Of a stretch of 64,000 nucleotides of DNA, positions 11,288 to 22,990 are shown piece by piece (within the stretch, counting starts at the first letter, position 1; each line of letters opens with the position of its first letter). The stretch spans positions 88,902,300 to 88,966,299 of the forward strand of contig CM041777.1 of assembly GCA_023374045.1 (NCBI GenBank). Reading direction: 5' to 3'. The translations under genes and the position numbers were made by a program. The notes under the pieces are model-generated. The model had not been told where the DNA came from. It searched no databases and saw only the letters and a program-made list of their open reading frames with translations. Source of the stretch: Limonium bicolor. Taxonomy: Eukaryota; Streptophyta; Magnoliopsida; Caryophyllales; Plumbaginaceae.

Positions 11288-11423
11288 TAGGGGTGTTGCC
11301 GGTTAACCGAAAACTAGTTCATTTAGAAGCGTTAGGCTAAAACCGAACCAAAACCGACAGTTATTTGGTCCCGGTTAACCACTTCTAAATGAACTAGTTT
11401 CCAGTTAACCGGCAACACCCCTA
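11288..11423. mobile_element. rearranged stub of a hAT MITE
   Basis: The left end TAGGGGTGTTGCCGG with preceding GTTTTTAG (11280-11287) is identical in position to the intact hAT MITE at 52247 in copy 2. Instead of continuing, about 45 bp later it joins an inverted copy of the element's own left ~110 bp, ending ACCCCTA at 11423. The right terminus and right target duplication are missing, and about 1.8 kb present downstream in copy 2 is absent. Confidence 0.75.
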
Positions 11424-12048
11424 CTAAAGAGGTATATTGTGAATTTTGAAACATTTTCGTGACATAGGTTATATATTAGTATTGTACTTCCAGAATATGT
11501 ATAATTATTTTATCTAAAGCTAAAAATTACTATATTTTTAATAAATAATTACAAAATGAACAGTGAACATATAAGCATGTTATTTTCAATATCTTTATAT
11601 TTCTACCCTAATATGCCTTGATATTTCTACCCTAATATATATATACATACATATTAAAACATTACTACTACAGACAGGTACAGTCGGACTTCCATTTTAA
11701 AGTTGGAGCGGCTGTCAGTTGGAAATTCAGAATCTTGATGAGATTACTTACTCCCTACTCCTCTATGACTATATCCCTCTTCCTTAGAAAAATAAAAAAG
11801 GTCCCCACTCCTTCCTCTCCCCCTCTTTCCTGAAACGGTCAAATTCTCCTCTCCCACAGTAAACTGCCGCTTCTCACCAAGTTCAAACGAGAAAACCGCT
11901 CATTTTCTCCATTCCTCAATCTTTGAGACTCATTTCATCTCTCTCACTTCACCGAAATTTCTCTTCGACATAATCTACGGCAAGTGCAGCTACTTTGAAA
12001 CTTACGTGATTCTAAGCGTTGTTAGATCTGTCTGTGCATCTATGCCAT
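11424..12048 (+). promoter_or_regulatory. upstream region and 5' leader of the host gene, copy 1
   Basis: An AT-rich segment leads into a CT-rich leader (11740-12000, many CTCC/TCTCTC tracts), typical of plant 5' UTRs. It is conserved at 54562-55198 in copy 2. No single TATA box could be chosen with confidence. Confidence 0.4.
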
Positions 12049-13899
12049 ATGGAAGAGCCAGAAAATTTGTCGATTGATCAAACAAATTGGGGAGTGACAG
12101 ATGGTGGATCTCTCTTTGACGTCTTCGAGCAAGATGATTACCTCTTGTCTTGCAGTGCAGGTTCTGCCATTACGAAGTTTTATTGAGCGCTCGTACTGGG
12201 TGTTTACCACTCGAAAGTTTACTGAATTCAACAATTTCTTGATCCCCATTTGTAATGGAAATTGACATAGCTTGACGCTCAATTTGTAGATAGATTCGGT
12301 CTACCGAGTATTGTAGTACTTGACTTCCCTTTTAATCGCAGTTATCTGTGCGGATTTGAATATCTTTTGCAATCTCATGCTCTTCTTTCGTTCTTAACGG
12401 ATATTTTTTTTATCAACGGGAAACCATAATTACTCTTTTGCTTCTGTTTCGAACATCCGCGTGAGGTTGGATGCTTAGCAATATTTAGTTTCCGTCGACG
12501 TATTTACTAAATTCTGGATGCAGAGGTTGGCTTGTTGGATGAAAAGATAAAGAAGTCAGTGGAGGGAGAAAATGTGTTTTAACCATTTGAGTCCACTGAA
12601 CCAGACATCTCCAGAGATGACAAACATAATCTTCGCCAAAGCTTAGCTTGGGATAGTGCCTTCTTCACCTGCGCAGGTTTGTTTCTAGTAGATGTGAATT
12701 TGACAACTTAATTTGTATTGCTTATGTTTATCTTTTAAAGATATTTCCTTTGAACGGTTAGGTGTCCTCGATCCTGATGAATTGTCAAGCATCATTGAGC
12801 GAGCTGTTCATAGTGATAGCAAAACCAGGCAAATGTTACCAGGAATTCAAGAGGATATAAGTCAATCCACTGATTCATTGTCAACTCTTGAGAGTGATAC
12901 TGTGGATCTTGCAAGTCTCGAGGTTGATCTCTTCAGTGATATCAGAGCTTCGATTCAGAGAAGCGGGTTCACTCCGGTGAATTCAGTTAAAAGTGAAATA
13001 TATGAAGGAACAGAGTCCATGGGCGGCCATGGTGATTATTCTCTACATTATATCTGCTATCTTATATATGTATATACTATATACTTCATCCGATTCGAGG
13101 AGGGAACTGCCTGGAGACCATATGTCTTGAAATTCTTTTAGTTGACTTGTTCCTAATATATAGATGTACTCTTTTATTTGAAATATATCCCATCTTTATT
13201 CAATTTTTTTATGCATGTTAAATCTCAAAATAAAATTAGCTCATGTTCTTATCATTGACAGTATGACTGTTTCTTCCAGGGGTAAAAGTTACCGACCGGC
13301 ATCATGGAAACATTGTGAGTGAATTACTTAAGCTGCTCCACTATTTTAGATTCATGGATTTCCTTCTGTCTTTACGATGAGTTGTTTATCCTAAATAAGT
13401 ACTTACAAGTTACAAGGGCATGAGATTTCCAAAAAATTGGATTCTGCTGGTGCACAATTGGTAAAGGCGAGTATCAAGTTCTATTAAAGCTTTGGACAAG
13501 TATACTCCACATGCACACTGAAACTTCATAAAAAACTTGTTTTTTCTCGTTGCCATGCTTAATAGTAGTATATTGGTGTCCACTCTGATTCTATAGGAAA
13601 ATTTTCCTAATTGACTTCTTCTGCTGTTCTTAATTGTTATTTGCTACATTATTATTCATTTCTGACCAAAAGAAATGTTTTATTGGAGATATCGAATCCA
13701 CGAGGATTGACGTTGCTGCGTTCTACTCTAATTGCAGCCTCTGGGTAAAAGCAGTGAATCATCAAGCTCAATCCTCAGGCAACCTGCAACAAATAGCAAA
13801 ACAACTTCAGTAGCAGTGGCAAGAACATCGGTGTCACGACCCAAACGAACGCCTCTTGCTGTTGACCGGGTGACATCAGAGAGCAATAACTTAGGAGTT

Positions 13900-13909
13900 G
13901 ACAAAGGTG
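13900..13909 (+). repeat. 10-bp target duplication of the PMD-MULE, left
   Basis: GACAAAGGTG here and at 18283-18292 flank the MULE exactly. The sequence spans the exon 5/intron 5 junction (GACAAAG then GT), so the insertion duplicated the splice donor. Copy 2 has GATAAAGGTG at 57114-57123 and GACAAAGGTG at 60636-60645. Confidence 0.88.
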
Positions 13910-14102
13910 GGAAAATTTTTGTAAAAATACCGATCTCATAAAAAAATTATATGTGGTGGTCTTTTTTGAAAAAAATTACGCGGATGTACCAAAACAGTGT
14001 GAAGAAGTTGCCCTGGGGTCGGGGCAGCTTGCCAAAAACCGCCCTGTTCCCGGGGCGAACAGGGCAGCTTCTGTATTTTTCTGCTTGAAACTGCCCTGGG
14101 TC

Positions 14103-14862
14103 CAGGGGCGGAGCCAGGATTTCAACTTAGGGGGGCCAAAAAAATTTTGGCTATATATTTAATATGAATACTAAAATATATTCTGAAAATAAATAATAAA
14201 ATTTTAAAATAAAAATACTTACAATATGGTTTAAAGATTTATATTTTAATATAGATATAACTTATTAAAATATACTCTACCCTATTTTTCATAGTAATTT
14301 TCACAAAACACGAAATTAAAGAGACAATTATTGGACTAATTTATCCTTACTTTTCATAAGAATAGAGAAGTTGTGAGTGAGAGAAAAAAGTAAGAGGGTA
14401 TTGAAAATTGAGTGATAAAAAAAGTCCAAAACATCTTATATTTGAAAAATGGCAACTTTCAAAACATCATTTATTAAGAATAGAAGGTAGTACATAGTGA
14501 CAATTACAAGACTCATTGACTTAACTTTAAACTAAAATTTGATCACCCAATTAATACTTTAAAAGCAAGTTTTTCAGTTCAAATATGGTTATAAAAAAAT
14601 ATATAAAAATAAGACATTTAATAACATCAACTAATGTATTAAGTGTAATTTATTATTTCTATTTATAACACTAAACAATTTAAATGGACTCATATTAATT
14701 AAAAATAATAATATCATAGATACTTTTAGACAATTTTAATAAATTCAACTTAACTTATAATCAAATAACTATATTATATAAAACTAGTAATAAAAAAAAT
14801 GATGTCATCGGAACAATTGGGGTGCCGGGCCCCCCTAAACCTCTAACGTGGCTCCGCCACTG
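14103..14862. mobile_element. hAT-like element nested in the PMD-MULE
   Basis: The ends are CAGGGGCGGAGCCAGGATT at the left and GTGGCTCCGCCACTG at the right, a familiar plant hAT-type terminal pair. It is flanked by CCTGGGTC and CCTGGGAT, an imperfect 8-bp target duplication. The interior is AT-rich with no transposase. Copy 2 has no such element at 57300, where the MULE sequence runs through, so it arrived after the duplication. Confidence 0.75.
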
Positions 14863-15339
14863 CCTGGGATCTGGGCGGCTTCAGGCAAAATGTTGAAAGA
14901 TGCCTTGAAGCTAGGGCGGTTTCTGTGCAATTTCCCCCTCATCCAGAAAATCTGGACAGCCAATCAGAGCCGTCGATCGAGATTTTCTTCAGATTCTGGA
15001 CGGATAACGTTATCCACCGATTTGCACTGAAGTCGCCCTAGGGTTGGGGCGGTCTCCAGCAGGCGGAAAACTCTATACCCCCCCCCCCCCCCCCCAATTT
15101 CCCCCATTCTCCACACAATTCTTCAACTCTCATTCCCCCAACTTCTACAATCTTCTAACCTCCGAATTTCATTAAGTAAGTTGCAATATTATTTTTTTTC
15201 ATTTTTGTATTTATTTATGATTAATTATTATGTCTATTAAAGTACTTATTTTTGTGTTTTTTTATTTGTTTGTCAAATTTTGTTAGTTCTTCTAATATTT
15301 TTTTATCCTATTAGTATTTTTCCCAACATATGTTAATGT

Positions 15340-16130
15340 TATTATTTTTATGCAATTTGTTTACAAAAATCACCAATTTATGCACAAATTAATAATGTTA
15401 AAGTTATTATTTTGTTATGTAATTTTTGTTACATTTATGATCCTAACTTATATAATTTAAATTCATAATTAATCATTTAATTTATGAGTTACAAAATCAC
15501 CAAAATTGGTGATTTTATGCAATAATTAATTATGTTAATGTTCTTATTTTGTTATGTATTTTTTTACATTTATAATAATCATTTTTATAATTTAAATTCG
15601 TAATTAATTTAACCATTTAATTTATGAGTTACAAAATCACCAAAATTGGTGATTTTATGTCTTAATTAATTATGTTAATGTTATTATAATGTTATGCAAT
15701 ATTTTTTACATTTATAATGCTCACTAACAATATTTAAATTTGTAATTAAATTGTCCATTCATTTTATAAGTTGTAAAATCATCAATTTTGGTGGTTTTAT
15801 GCACTAATTAATTTTGTTTATGTTATTATAATGTTATGCAATGTTTTTACAATTATAATGCTCATTAATATAATTTAAATTCGTAATTATTTTGTCCATT
15901 TATTTTGTAAGTTGCAAATCACCAATTTTGGTGGTTTTATGCACTAATTAATTTTGTTTATGTTATTATAATGTTATGCAATTTTTTTTACAATTATAAT
16001 GCACATTAATATAATTTAAATTCGTAATTATATTTTTCATTTATTTTATAAGTCGCAAAATTACCAATTTTGGTGGTTTTATGCCTTAATTGTTTATGTT
16101 AATGTTATTATAATTTTATGTAATTTTTTT
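15340..16130 (+). repeat. ~140-bp AT-rich tandem repeat inside the PMD-MULE, copy 1
   Basis: About five to six copies of a unit containing 'aagttgcaaaatcacc', 'aattttggtggttttatgc', 'actaattaattttg', 'tgttattataatgttatgc' and 'aatttaaattcgtaatta'. Each unit carries a small palindrome TCACCAATTTTGGTGG or a variant of it. Copy 2 keeps a shorter version at 57790-58480. It lies immediately upstream of the PMD exons. Confidence 0.7.
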
Positions 16131-16431
16131 TAAATGCAGGTCTTTGATTGTGTCATAATATGTACAAGCTAGCAAAGGCTTGTTACTCTTACTTGTTTCA
16201 AAAATAATGAAAATTCCAGTCGTTCTTGTTATGGAATCTTACAACAATTCCAGCGCCAAGCTACCGAGGTGGGACCCGAGGATAATGAATTGTTCACATA
16301 GCAGTTCACTCACATATCAGCAACTCTTTTTTCAGATGATCCGGTACGTTGATACGCCGTATAACTTTAGTACATTTTGTTCAATATTTATATCGGATCA
16401 TAATCTTAAATTGTCTAACCATGACATGTAG

Positions 16432-17803
16432 GTAATACAAAATTCAAAATACACTGAGAGGAAGCTGCGGTCCCGAAATCTGGAAGTGGAGCTTCCACAC
16501 TATGCACTTCATCATTACATCAGCGAAGTTGGTTTTCTGGGGTCAGCATTTTTTAGAATCAAGGCTGACAATGTCATCGTCAGCGCACTTGTTGAAAGAT
16601 GGAGACCAGAGACTCACACTTTCATGATGCCTATTGATGAGACAACCATAACTCTAGAAGATGTACATCATTTGTTTGGGTTGAAGGTGGAAGGAGATGC
16701 TGTCGTTGTTCGGATGAATCAGTCTGTTGTAGATTTGTGTGAAGAATTGTTGGGTTAAAGACCGGGACCAGATTCAATTAGAGGTTACAAGGTTTCGCTG
16801 CTGTGGTTATAGAAGACATTCGAGATCAGTAATGATGATGAGAATGCATTCAACAATTGGCCAAATGTGGTCCATCAGTGCTACGCAAGAGCATGGATCA
16901 TGCGGTTGATCGGTGGGATGTTGATGCCCAGTCCTGACAGTCGCACCATTGACTGTGGATATCTGGAGTTGCTGAGAGATTTTTCTGAGTGTGGTCAGTA
17001 CAGTTGGGGGTCAGCACTATTAGTGCACATCTACCGTGGGTTGTGCAATGCCACCCAGTTTGACTCTTCAAATATCACTGTAGCCACTAAGTTGATTACA
17101 CTGTGTGGGCATATGCTAGACTCCCTGCCTTTTTTTAGTTCCAAAAAAACCTACTGATACAGAAGATGTGATCGGTTACGCGTAAGTGCAAGAAATGATA
17201 TATTACATTTAATTTAATAAATGCACTGCACTTCTTATCATTATGTTTTAATGAGCTTTGTATGTGTTCACTTGTAGTTGGGATAATCCAATGGTGAAAA
17301 CAAGTAAGTTGCAGGTTGCTCGTGCTGTCATTGATTCTATCCCAGTTCCACTCACTGATGATCGCGTAAGTGTTATTGAACTACAAACCTATGAACAACT
17401 ATGTAATTCCTGATATTTATGCGCCTTAAATATTTATTGTTATTTAATTTTGCAGTGGGTCTGGCAAACAAACGGTGATGCCCCACTAGAAACAGCCACT
17501 GTAGTTGTACCACTAATCCTTAACATAGTCGAGGGGCATCTGCCAAATCGAGTGATGAGACAATTTGGACGTGATCAACCGATACCAGCATTGCTACTGG
17601 ATTGTGATAAGCTGCACAATCAAAAGCGAACCGGACGGGTAGAGGTGGACTGGGGCAATGTGAACGCCAGGTATACCAAGCTATGGGTGTTTGACTGTCG
17701 TTTTACAATTTTTAGTGAACGAACATGTTCACTAAAAATTGGAAAAAACGCTAGCTCAATGACCAATCCAATGAAGTCGTCTTGGCCCCGTAAGAAGTTA
17801 TAA
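16432..17803 (+). pseudogene. plant mobile domain (PMD, MAIN-like) gene captured in a MULE, copy 1
   Basis: Exon 1 (from 16432 after ATGACATGTAG) encodes a stretch ending HYALHHYISEVGF, then ALVERWRPETHTFMMP, TITLEDVHHLFGLKVEG and, after a stop at 16756, RPGPDSIRGYKVSLLWL. It continues with ARAWIMRLIGGMLMPSP, DFSECGQYSWGSALLVHIYR and a TDTEDVIGYA stretch that needs a one-base shift in an A-run near 17145. Exon 2 (~17278-17365) gives WDNPMVKTSKLQVARAV. Exon 3 (from 17456) gives WVWQTNGD and RVMRQFGRDQPIP. This order is that of the plant mobile domain (PF10536), found in MAIN/MAIL proteins and 'phosphatase 7 long form homolog' proteins and known to travel with transposons. Stops at 16756 and near 16810 and the frameshift make it dead. 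Confidence 0.82.
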
Positions 17804-19041
17804 TGGTTGCAAATACATCATAGGACTTTAATATCAGTACAAAACTGGTTAATAACATAAAATATGACATTACCTGAAAAGTTCAAAACCGAGAAAACGT
17901 TAACTCTGGTGCCATTTATATGAACTCACGTGGGTCCCATATGGTTCAACTATCGTCGTACAAAATTTGGTCAAGTTCTGGAATCGTTAAAGCATTACAC
18001 GAATGATTCAAAAGTTGGAAAAAAAATTCCTGGACTACAATGCACAGAAGCCACCCTAGTTTCAAGGCATTTGACATTTTTGCCTGAAGCCGCCATAGAC
18101 CCAGGGCAGCTTCAAGCAGAAAAATGCAGAAGCTGCCTTGCTCCCGGGGCGGTTTTTGGCAAGTTGCCCCTACCCCAAGGCAGCTTCTTCACACTGGTTT
18201 AGCACATCCGTGTATTTTTTTTCAAAAAAGACCACTGCATGTAATTTTTTTTATGAGATCGATATTTTAACAAAAATTTTCCGACAAAGGTGCATAATTT
18301 AGAACCTCGTGTTCGTTATGTTCTACGTTCAGGTCTTATTTCATGGGTGATTAGCTGGTTATACAACACGGGACGGAAAAGTGTCGAATGATTCTCAGTC
18401 TGGTAATCCAAGAAGCATGGTGTCAAAGCCTATATCATCTACCAAATCGTCTCCTGGATCAGCTGTCAGCAAGCCCTCGTTCTTCTTGTGACAGCTCTCG
18501 TAGTTCTTCATCTGAGAATCATCATCGTACATCATAGTTTTCCACACTAATGAAGACAGATAATAAAATGGTGAAATTGCCTTCACCGAGCTCACAACAA
18601 AAAACACCACTACCAGTAGTTGGATTAGTGAAGGGTAGAAAAGTTCAGGCTGGTACACCTCCTCGTCCCTCGGCTCGTGTGAAGTCATCTACTAAGGACG
18701 GTTGTTGTGTTTCTTCACCTGTCAGCTCTGTGAATGAACGGTCATCAGCGTCATCATCATTAACTGTAAGTGGGAATCAGAAGAAGGGTAGTAATATCTC
18801 ACCAGATAGTTCCAGTACGAATAATGGAGCCAATAAGGATACAACTTCTACCGCTCTGGACTTGTTGGTACAACCTATCGAGAAAACTTCAACTAAGTAT
18901 GAAACTGGAGAAGCAGGGAAATTACAACGAACATTTGCCAAGAAGTTCGCCGCAGCTGGAAACGGGTCTTCTCCAAGTCTAGTTTCTGTAAAACCTACTG
19001 GTTTGCGACTACCATCACGAAAAAAAAGCTTCTTTGATGGG

Positions 19042-20300
19042 GTTAGTCTTTCTTTCTGGCTTAATATACCAGCCCAAATAGTTGCACATGAACTTTTAGA
19101 TTAAAGAATGAACACATGTCGTTATTTATGGATGAATTCAAGATAGTATTATCAAATGTTGCCTGGTTTATCCTGATAAAAAAATGCTGCCAGGTTTATC
19201 AGGATTTTCTTATGCTTTTAGAAATTACTGACTGAGCTAGGTATATATATACCTTGCACTTTTTCTATCACTGTTGCTGGTTGTCATGAAGCTAAGATGT
19301 CAAAAGCTTATATACACAGGAGAAAACAGGCGGGAGAACTCTGGGAGAACTCTAAGGGTCCGTTCAATACCGACAATTCGTGGGCTTTTCACGAAACACA
19401 ACAATTAAGGCCTGACTTTTACCAGGGTGCTGGACATCAAAAGTCATAGATTAAGGTGATTTGGAGCATTTAACATAAATTGGGATTACGAGTTTACCCC
19501 CAAAATATTCAGCCAACTTCGCTATGCTCTACCTTCTCCCCATAGAATTACTCACCGTCATTCATCGTTTTCCTGTTATCAACTATCAACCCTACTCTGC
19601 CACGTATTGAAAAAAAATGGAATCAACAAGTTTGGAATTCATGGTATATTTGTTGTTGCTGGTTCGAAAGTGCAGGTCGATGGAGAACTGTCACTCTAAT
19701 GGTACCGCTCGTTCAAAAATGAAGACAAATTGTACCATTTTATTGTTGTGCAACCGTATGCCCATCAAACCCTATCTCCTCAATCTCTATTTCAACTGAT
19801 GAATCAAATAGAACAATTTCCAGACGAAACACCATTGAAGGTGGTGATAAGGGTGTAATAGTCTTTTCTGCAGAAACAAGGTGCTTATGTGAAATGTGCT
19901 CAACGAACACTGAAATGGAAGCTATGGCTTAATCGCGGCAAATTGCAATGAGATTAATGTGCACCTTAATGTCCAGCAAATTCAACCGCTTGCCACCGAA
20001 CGACACTTAAGTGGCAAGCAAATTCATGCTTGTTCGACTAAAAGCGGAAAAGGTGAGTTTGAGTTCAACCAGAAGGTACAAAGTGAAGATACAACAACAC
20101 TTGCGAAAACTATGAATCCTGTTCATTGATAGGATCAATGCAAATGCCAGTGACTAGTTGGATGTTTTGAAGGAAATTCTTATATTCACCTGATGGAAGG
20201 CGGGAGGAGAAGCGCATTGAAGTAAACTCTTGCTTTCTTTTAGCGAAGAACACTTGCATTCTCTACTAATAGTAGGGAAGCTCAGGGATAATGGCTATAC
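19042..20300. other. intron/repeat sequence with a MITE candidate
   Basis: After the last recognised exon (donor GTTAGT at 19042) there is no convincing coding frame. 19353-20012 may be a MITE: it opens AAGGGTCCGTTC and closes with an inverted near match (GAACGACACTTAAG here, GAACGGACACTAAG in copy 2). No clean target duplication was found. The same interval is present at ~61420-62690. Confidence 0.35.
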
Positions 20301-22411
20301 TTAACAGATCTTACGGGTATATGTAGATGCCATGCTACTGGCACAGAAGTTGGAGCACTCGGGCCAACCGCTATATTTTCTTCAGTATAGAAATTACATG
20401 GTTCACATATTTGCATTTGATGCAAAGAAGCACACAGAAACTAGCGAACTACTATTACTTCTTTTTGGGCCGTAACAACCAGGAGCAAGCCTTACTATGT
20501 ACAATCCCCTCGTATAGTGGCCTTCACATTGAAGATTTTGCACCACTACTTATATGGAGTGACAATCACTATCTACTTCGATCATAAGAGTTTACAACAT
20601 CTCTTCACACAAAAAGAGCTCAGCATGAGACAGAGGCGATGAGTCGAGCTCTTGAATGACTACGATATTGATTTGAAGTATAAGGAGGGTTAGTTGATGC
20701 CCTGAACGGCAGAGCACACTCATTATGCGCTATCTTAGCGGGCATCAGCCTAGTTGATGTGGTACGCAGTACTCAGGAGATTGACTAGTACATGTAGAGT
20801 ATTAAGCAGAAGTTGAATGAGTGTACCTTTGAGGGGTAGAAGTATTACTTCCGACTCAGTGATGATGGGATGATTAGATTGAATGACAGATTGTGTATTC
20901 ATAAGTCTACTCCTCACCTGAAGGAGAAAATATTACAGAAAGTTCACTGCTTATCTTTATCCAACCACCCAGGATCATACAAGAAGTACAAGGATCTGAA
21001 GGTATACTTCTAGTTGAGCGGGATGAAGAAGATGTAGTTGAGTTCGTGACTTGATGCTTGACTTGCCAGAAGGCCAAGTTCGAGTATTGGAGACCCGACG
21101 GATTAGTGTAGTCTATGTCTATTCCTTGTTGGAAGTCTTAGTCGGTCTCCTACTCACTAAAGGAGGACTGAACTAGATATGGATCATTGTCGACAGATTG
21201 ACAAAGGTGACCAAGTTTATACCTATGAAGGACACTTGGAAGGTTCCTAAGATAGCCGATCTCTTCTAGAAGGAGATCATCAGACACATCATGTTTCAGA
21301 CAAAGACTCTTGATTCTTTTCCAGGTTTTGGGGGCAAGTACAGGAGGCTTTAGATACGAAGTTGGAGCTTAGTATGGTCTTTCATCCTTAGACAAATGGT
21401 CAGAGTAAGAGAACCATACAGACTTTAGAGGACATGTTTCGAGCATACGTCTTGAATTTCATGGAGAGCTGGATTGACCGATTACATTTGATCGAATTTT
21501 CCTACAACAACAATCATACCAATGTGTTGGGACGAGACTAGTGAGAAGAACATTTTCTTAGAGCCTATGTAACTAGAGCAGGTAAAGGAGGATGTCCTAC
21601 AGATTCATTGAAATATGAAGGCAGCTCGAGACAGACAAAAATCCCATGCAGTCATTAGAAGGAGAGACCTAGAGTTTACTGCTGAGAGATCTAGTGTGTC
21701 ACCCATTAAGTGTGCCTTTAGATTTGGATAGAATGACAAGTTGAGCCCTAAGTACGTTGAATTGTATGCTATCACGGAGCAAGTGGACTCATTAGCTTAC
21801 AAGTTAGATTTACCTGCAGGGCTCGGGAGAGTACATAATGTGTTTCATGTCTCCCAGTTGAAGAAGTATGTACCTCATCCTTCGCATGTTTTAGAGTTTG
21901 AGAGGCTAGAGCTAGACCTAGCTTTGAGATATGACGAGATATTGTTTTGCATCCTCAATTCAAAGACGAAAGAGACTAGAAACAAGACGCACAATATGGT
22001 CAAGGTTTTGCTGTTCAACCACGACAAATGGGAGACCACAAGAGAGTTAAAGGACTCTATGAGAGTCAAGTATCCAGTGCTAGTTCTTATGCACTATTAT
22101 ATAAGTGTATGTGAGTTATGGTGAATGATATAAATTACTATGAGATATTGTTAGTGATAGTGATGCCATAAATGTTGGCTATGTGCTAGATATGACTGTT
22201 ATATTACAGGATTTGTTGGTGCCATGGGTCATGGCTATGTGGATAGAAATCGTTAGTGCTATATCGGATAGATATAAGTAGGATAGGTATATAATCTATC
22301 GAGACTTGATTCATTTTATTGGATTGATTGGGGTAACCTAGTGAGACTTGATTCCTTAGGACATTGATTAAGAGAGATGATTTCGGGACGAAGTCCTTTG
22401 AAGGGGTAGAC
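20300..22411 (+). pseudogene. Ty3/gypsy chromovirus pol remnant (RNase H, integrase, chromodomain), copy 1
   Basis: In shifting frames the region encodes, in order, a [24 protein letters not shown] RNase H end, a Ty3-type integrase zinc domain ending CLTCQKAKFEYWRPDG, an integrase core start IVDRLTKVTKFIPMKDTW, then GLGRVHNVFHVSQLKKYVPH and a chromodomain-like end (MVKVLLFNHDKWETTREL ... MRVKYPVLV). That is the C-terminal half of a chromovirus polyprotein. Dozens of stops and indels make it non-functional. The longest open piece is 21741-22124. Gag, protease and reverse transcriptase were not recognised upstream. A 3' LTR follows at 22412. Confidence 0.82.
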
Positions 22412-22990
22412 TGAAATACCCCTAAGATTTAATGCTTTTAAAAGCGTAGGTTATATTGGTATTATGTTAGATGTGAGAATCTGGTGTTATAAGCTGTTAG
22501 GATGATTTAAAAGGATGATTAAGTAATTATATGACTAATAGGATATGTGAGAGATTTAGAAAGATAAAGGTTAGAGTGGTAAAGGTCAATAAAGGCCAAA
22601 GTTGGAGTAAGATTAGGAATAAATTCTAAACCTTGGAAAACTTGTGGGCCCAAACTGTAATTTTAGAAAAATTAGGTGTATGCAGTTGGGATTCGGTCAA
22701 CCTAGATGTAGTTAGGGTTTTAACCAAGTAAGAGAAAGAAAAGGTTAAAAATTGAATTAAGGAAAGAATTGTGGTGAATTTGGAAGGTTTGAAAAATTTG
22801 TGGGGTTAAACCATAAATATGAGAAAGTTTGGGGTGAAAAACAATTTTGAGCAGAATGGGGTTTATTTGGTATTTTGAGGAATTGGCTTTGGGCTCCCTT
22901 GTTGTTCTTATCTCCCTAGCTATGCAAGGCATCTTTAGAGGATGTAAATATACTAAAACTCCCCTTTATGCTACAAGTATGAATGTATAT
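22412..22990 (+). mobile_element. start of the chromovirus 3' LTR, copy 1
   Basis: A purine-rich GAAGGGGTAGAC immediately precedes TGAAATACCCCTAAG, which resembles the TGAAACACCCCTAAAC terminus of the large LTR insertion in copy 2 (read on the minus strand from 50761). The right end of this LTR was not identified, so 22990 is approximate. Sequence to 22679 is shared with the end of the window. Confidence 0.55.

Larger units (their letters stand above)
13910..18282 (+). mobile_element. Mutator-like element carrying a plant mobile domain pseudogene, copy 1
   Basis: The terminal inverted repeats are about 200-240 bp. The left begins GGAAAATTTTTGT and contains GATCTCATAAAAAAATTA, a GTGAAGAAGTTGCCCTGGGG stretch and a GGGCGGCTTCAGGC-type GC-rich block. 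The right is its inverse, ending AAAATTTTCC. A perfect 10-bp target duplication flanks it. No MURA-type transposase is visible, so it is non-autonomous. Inside the repeats it carries an AT-rich tandem-repeat region and then a spliced PMD-type gene. It is 4373 bp here and 3512 bp in copy 2; most of the difference is the hAT element at 14103-14862. It was inserted before the segmental duplication, because both copies share the site. Confidence 0.85.
12049..19041 (+). pseudogene. serine-rich plant protein (GTSE1-like by resemblance), pseudogene copy 1
   Basis: Exons that join in phase are 12049-12160, 12524-12676, 12762-13031, 13280-13314, 13738-13906 and 18355-~19041. The start MEEPENLSIDQTNWGVTDGG was chosen because ATG 12049 opens a frame that stays open across consistent GT/AG junctions; the ATG five bases upstream stops quickly. 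The protein is acidic then Ser/Thr-rich, with a SLAWDSAFFTCAGVLDPDEL motif in exons 2-3, and PTGLRLPS followed by FFDG in exon 6. I associate these motifs, without certainty, with a plant family annotated as G2/S-phase-expressed-1-like, possibly microtubule-related. Lesions are TAA at 12580-12582 in exon 2 (GAA in copy 2), a frameshift near 18470 and a TAG before 18550, the last two shared with copy 2. Intron 5 holds a 4.4-kb MULE. No further 3' exons were recognised. Confidence 0.7.
6879..22679 (+). repeat. copy 1 of a large direct segmental duplication
   Basis: From GATTATGTATAATGTC at 6879 onwards the sequence is collinear with 35344-64000, apart from identifiable insertions and deletions. 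The match to the window's last base ends at 22679. Copy 1 could continue to 35343, in which case the duplication is a tandem of about 28.5 kb. Shared landmarks are the CACTA end, three foldback MITEs, the GRF foldback, the host gene exons, the PMD-MULE with its target duplication, and the chromovirus remains. Confidence 0.9.

Noticed and set aside
12713..13141. A 142-aa plus-strand frame as a single gene
   Set aside because: It starts inside intron 2 and runs on into intron 3. Only 12762-13031 is exon, as shown by phase-matched GT/AG junctions and by copy 2.
15248..16130. AT-rich repeat region as a replication origin or matrix attachment region
   Set aside because: It is a simple tandem repeat inside a MULE. 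No independent evidence of such a function.
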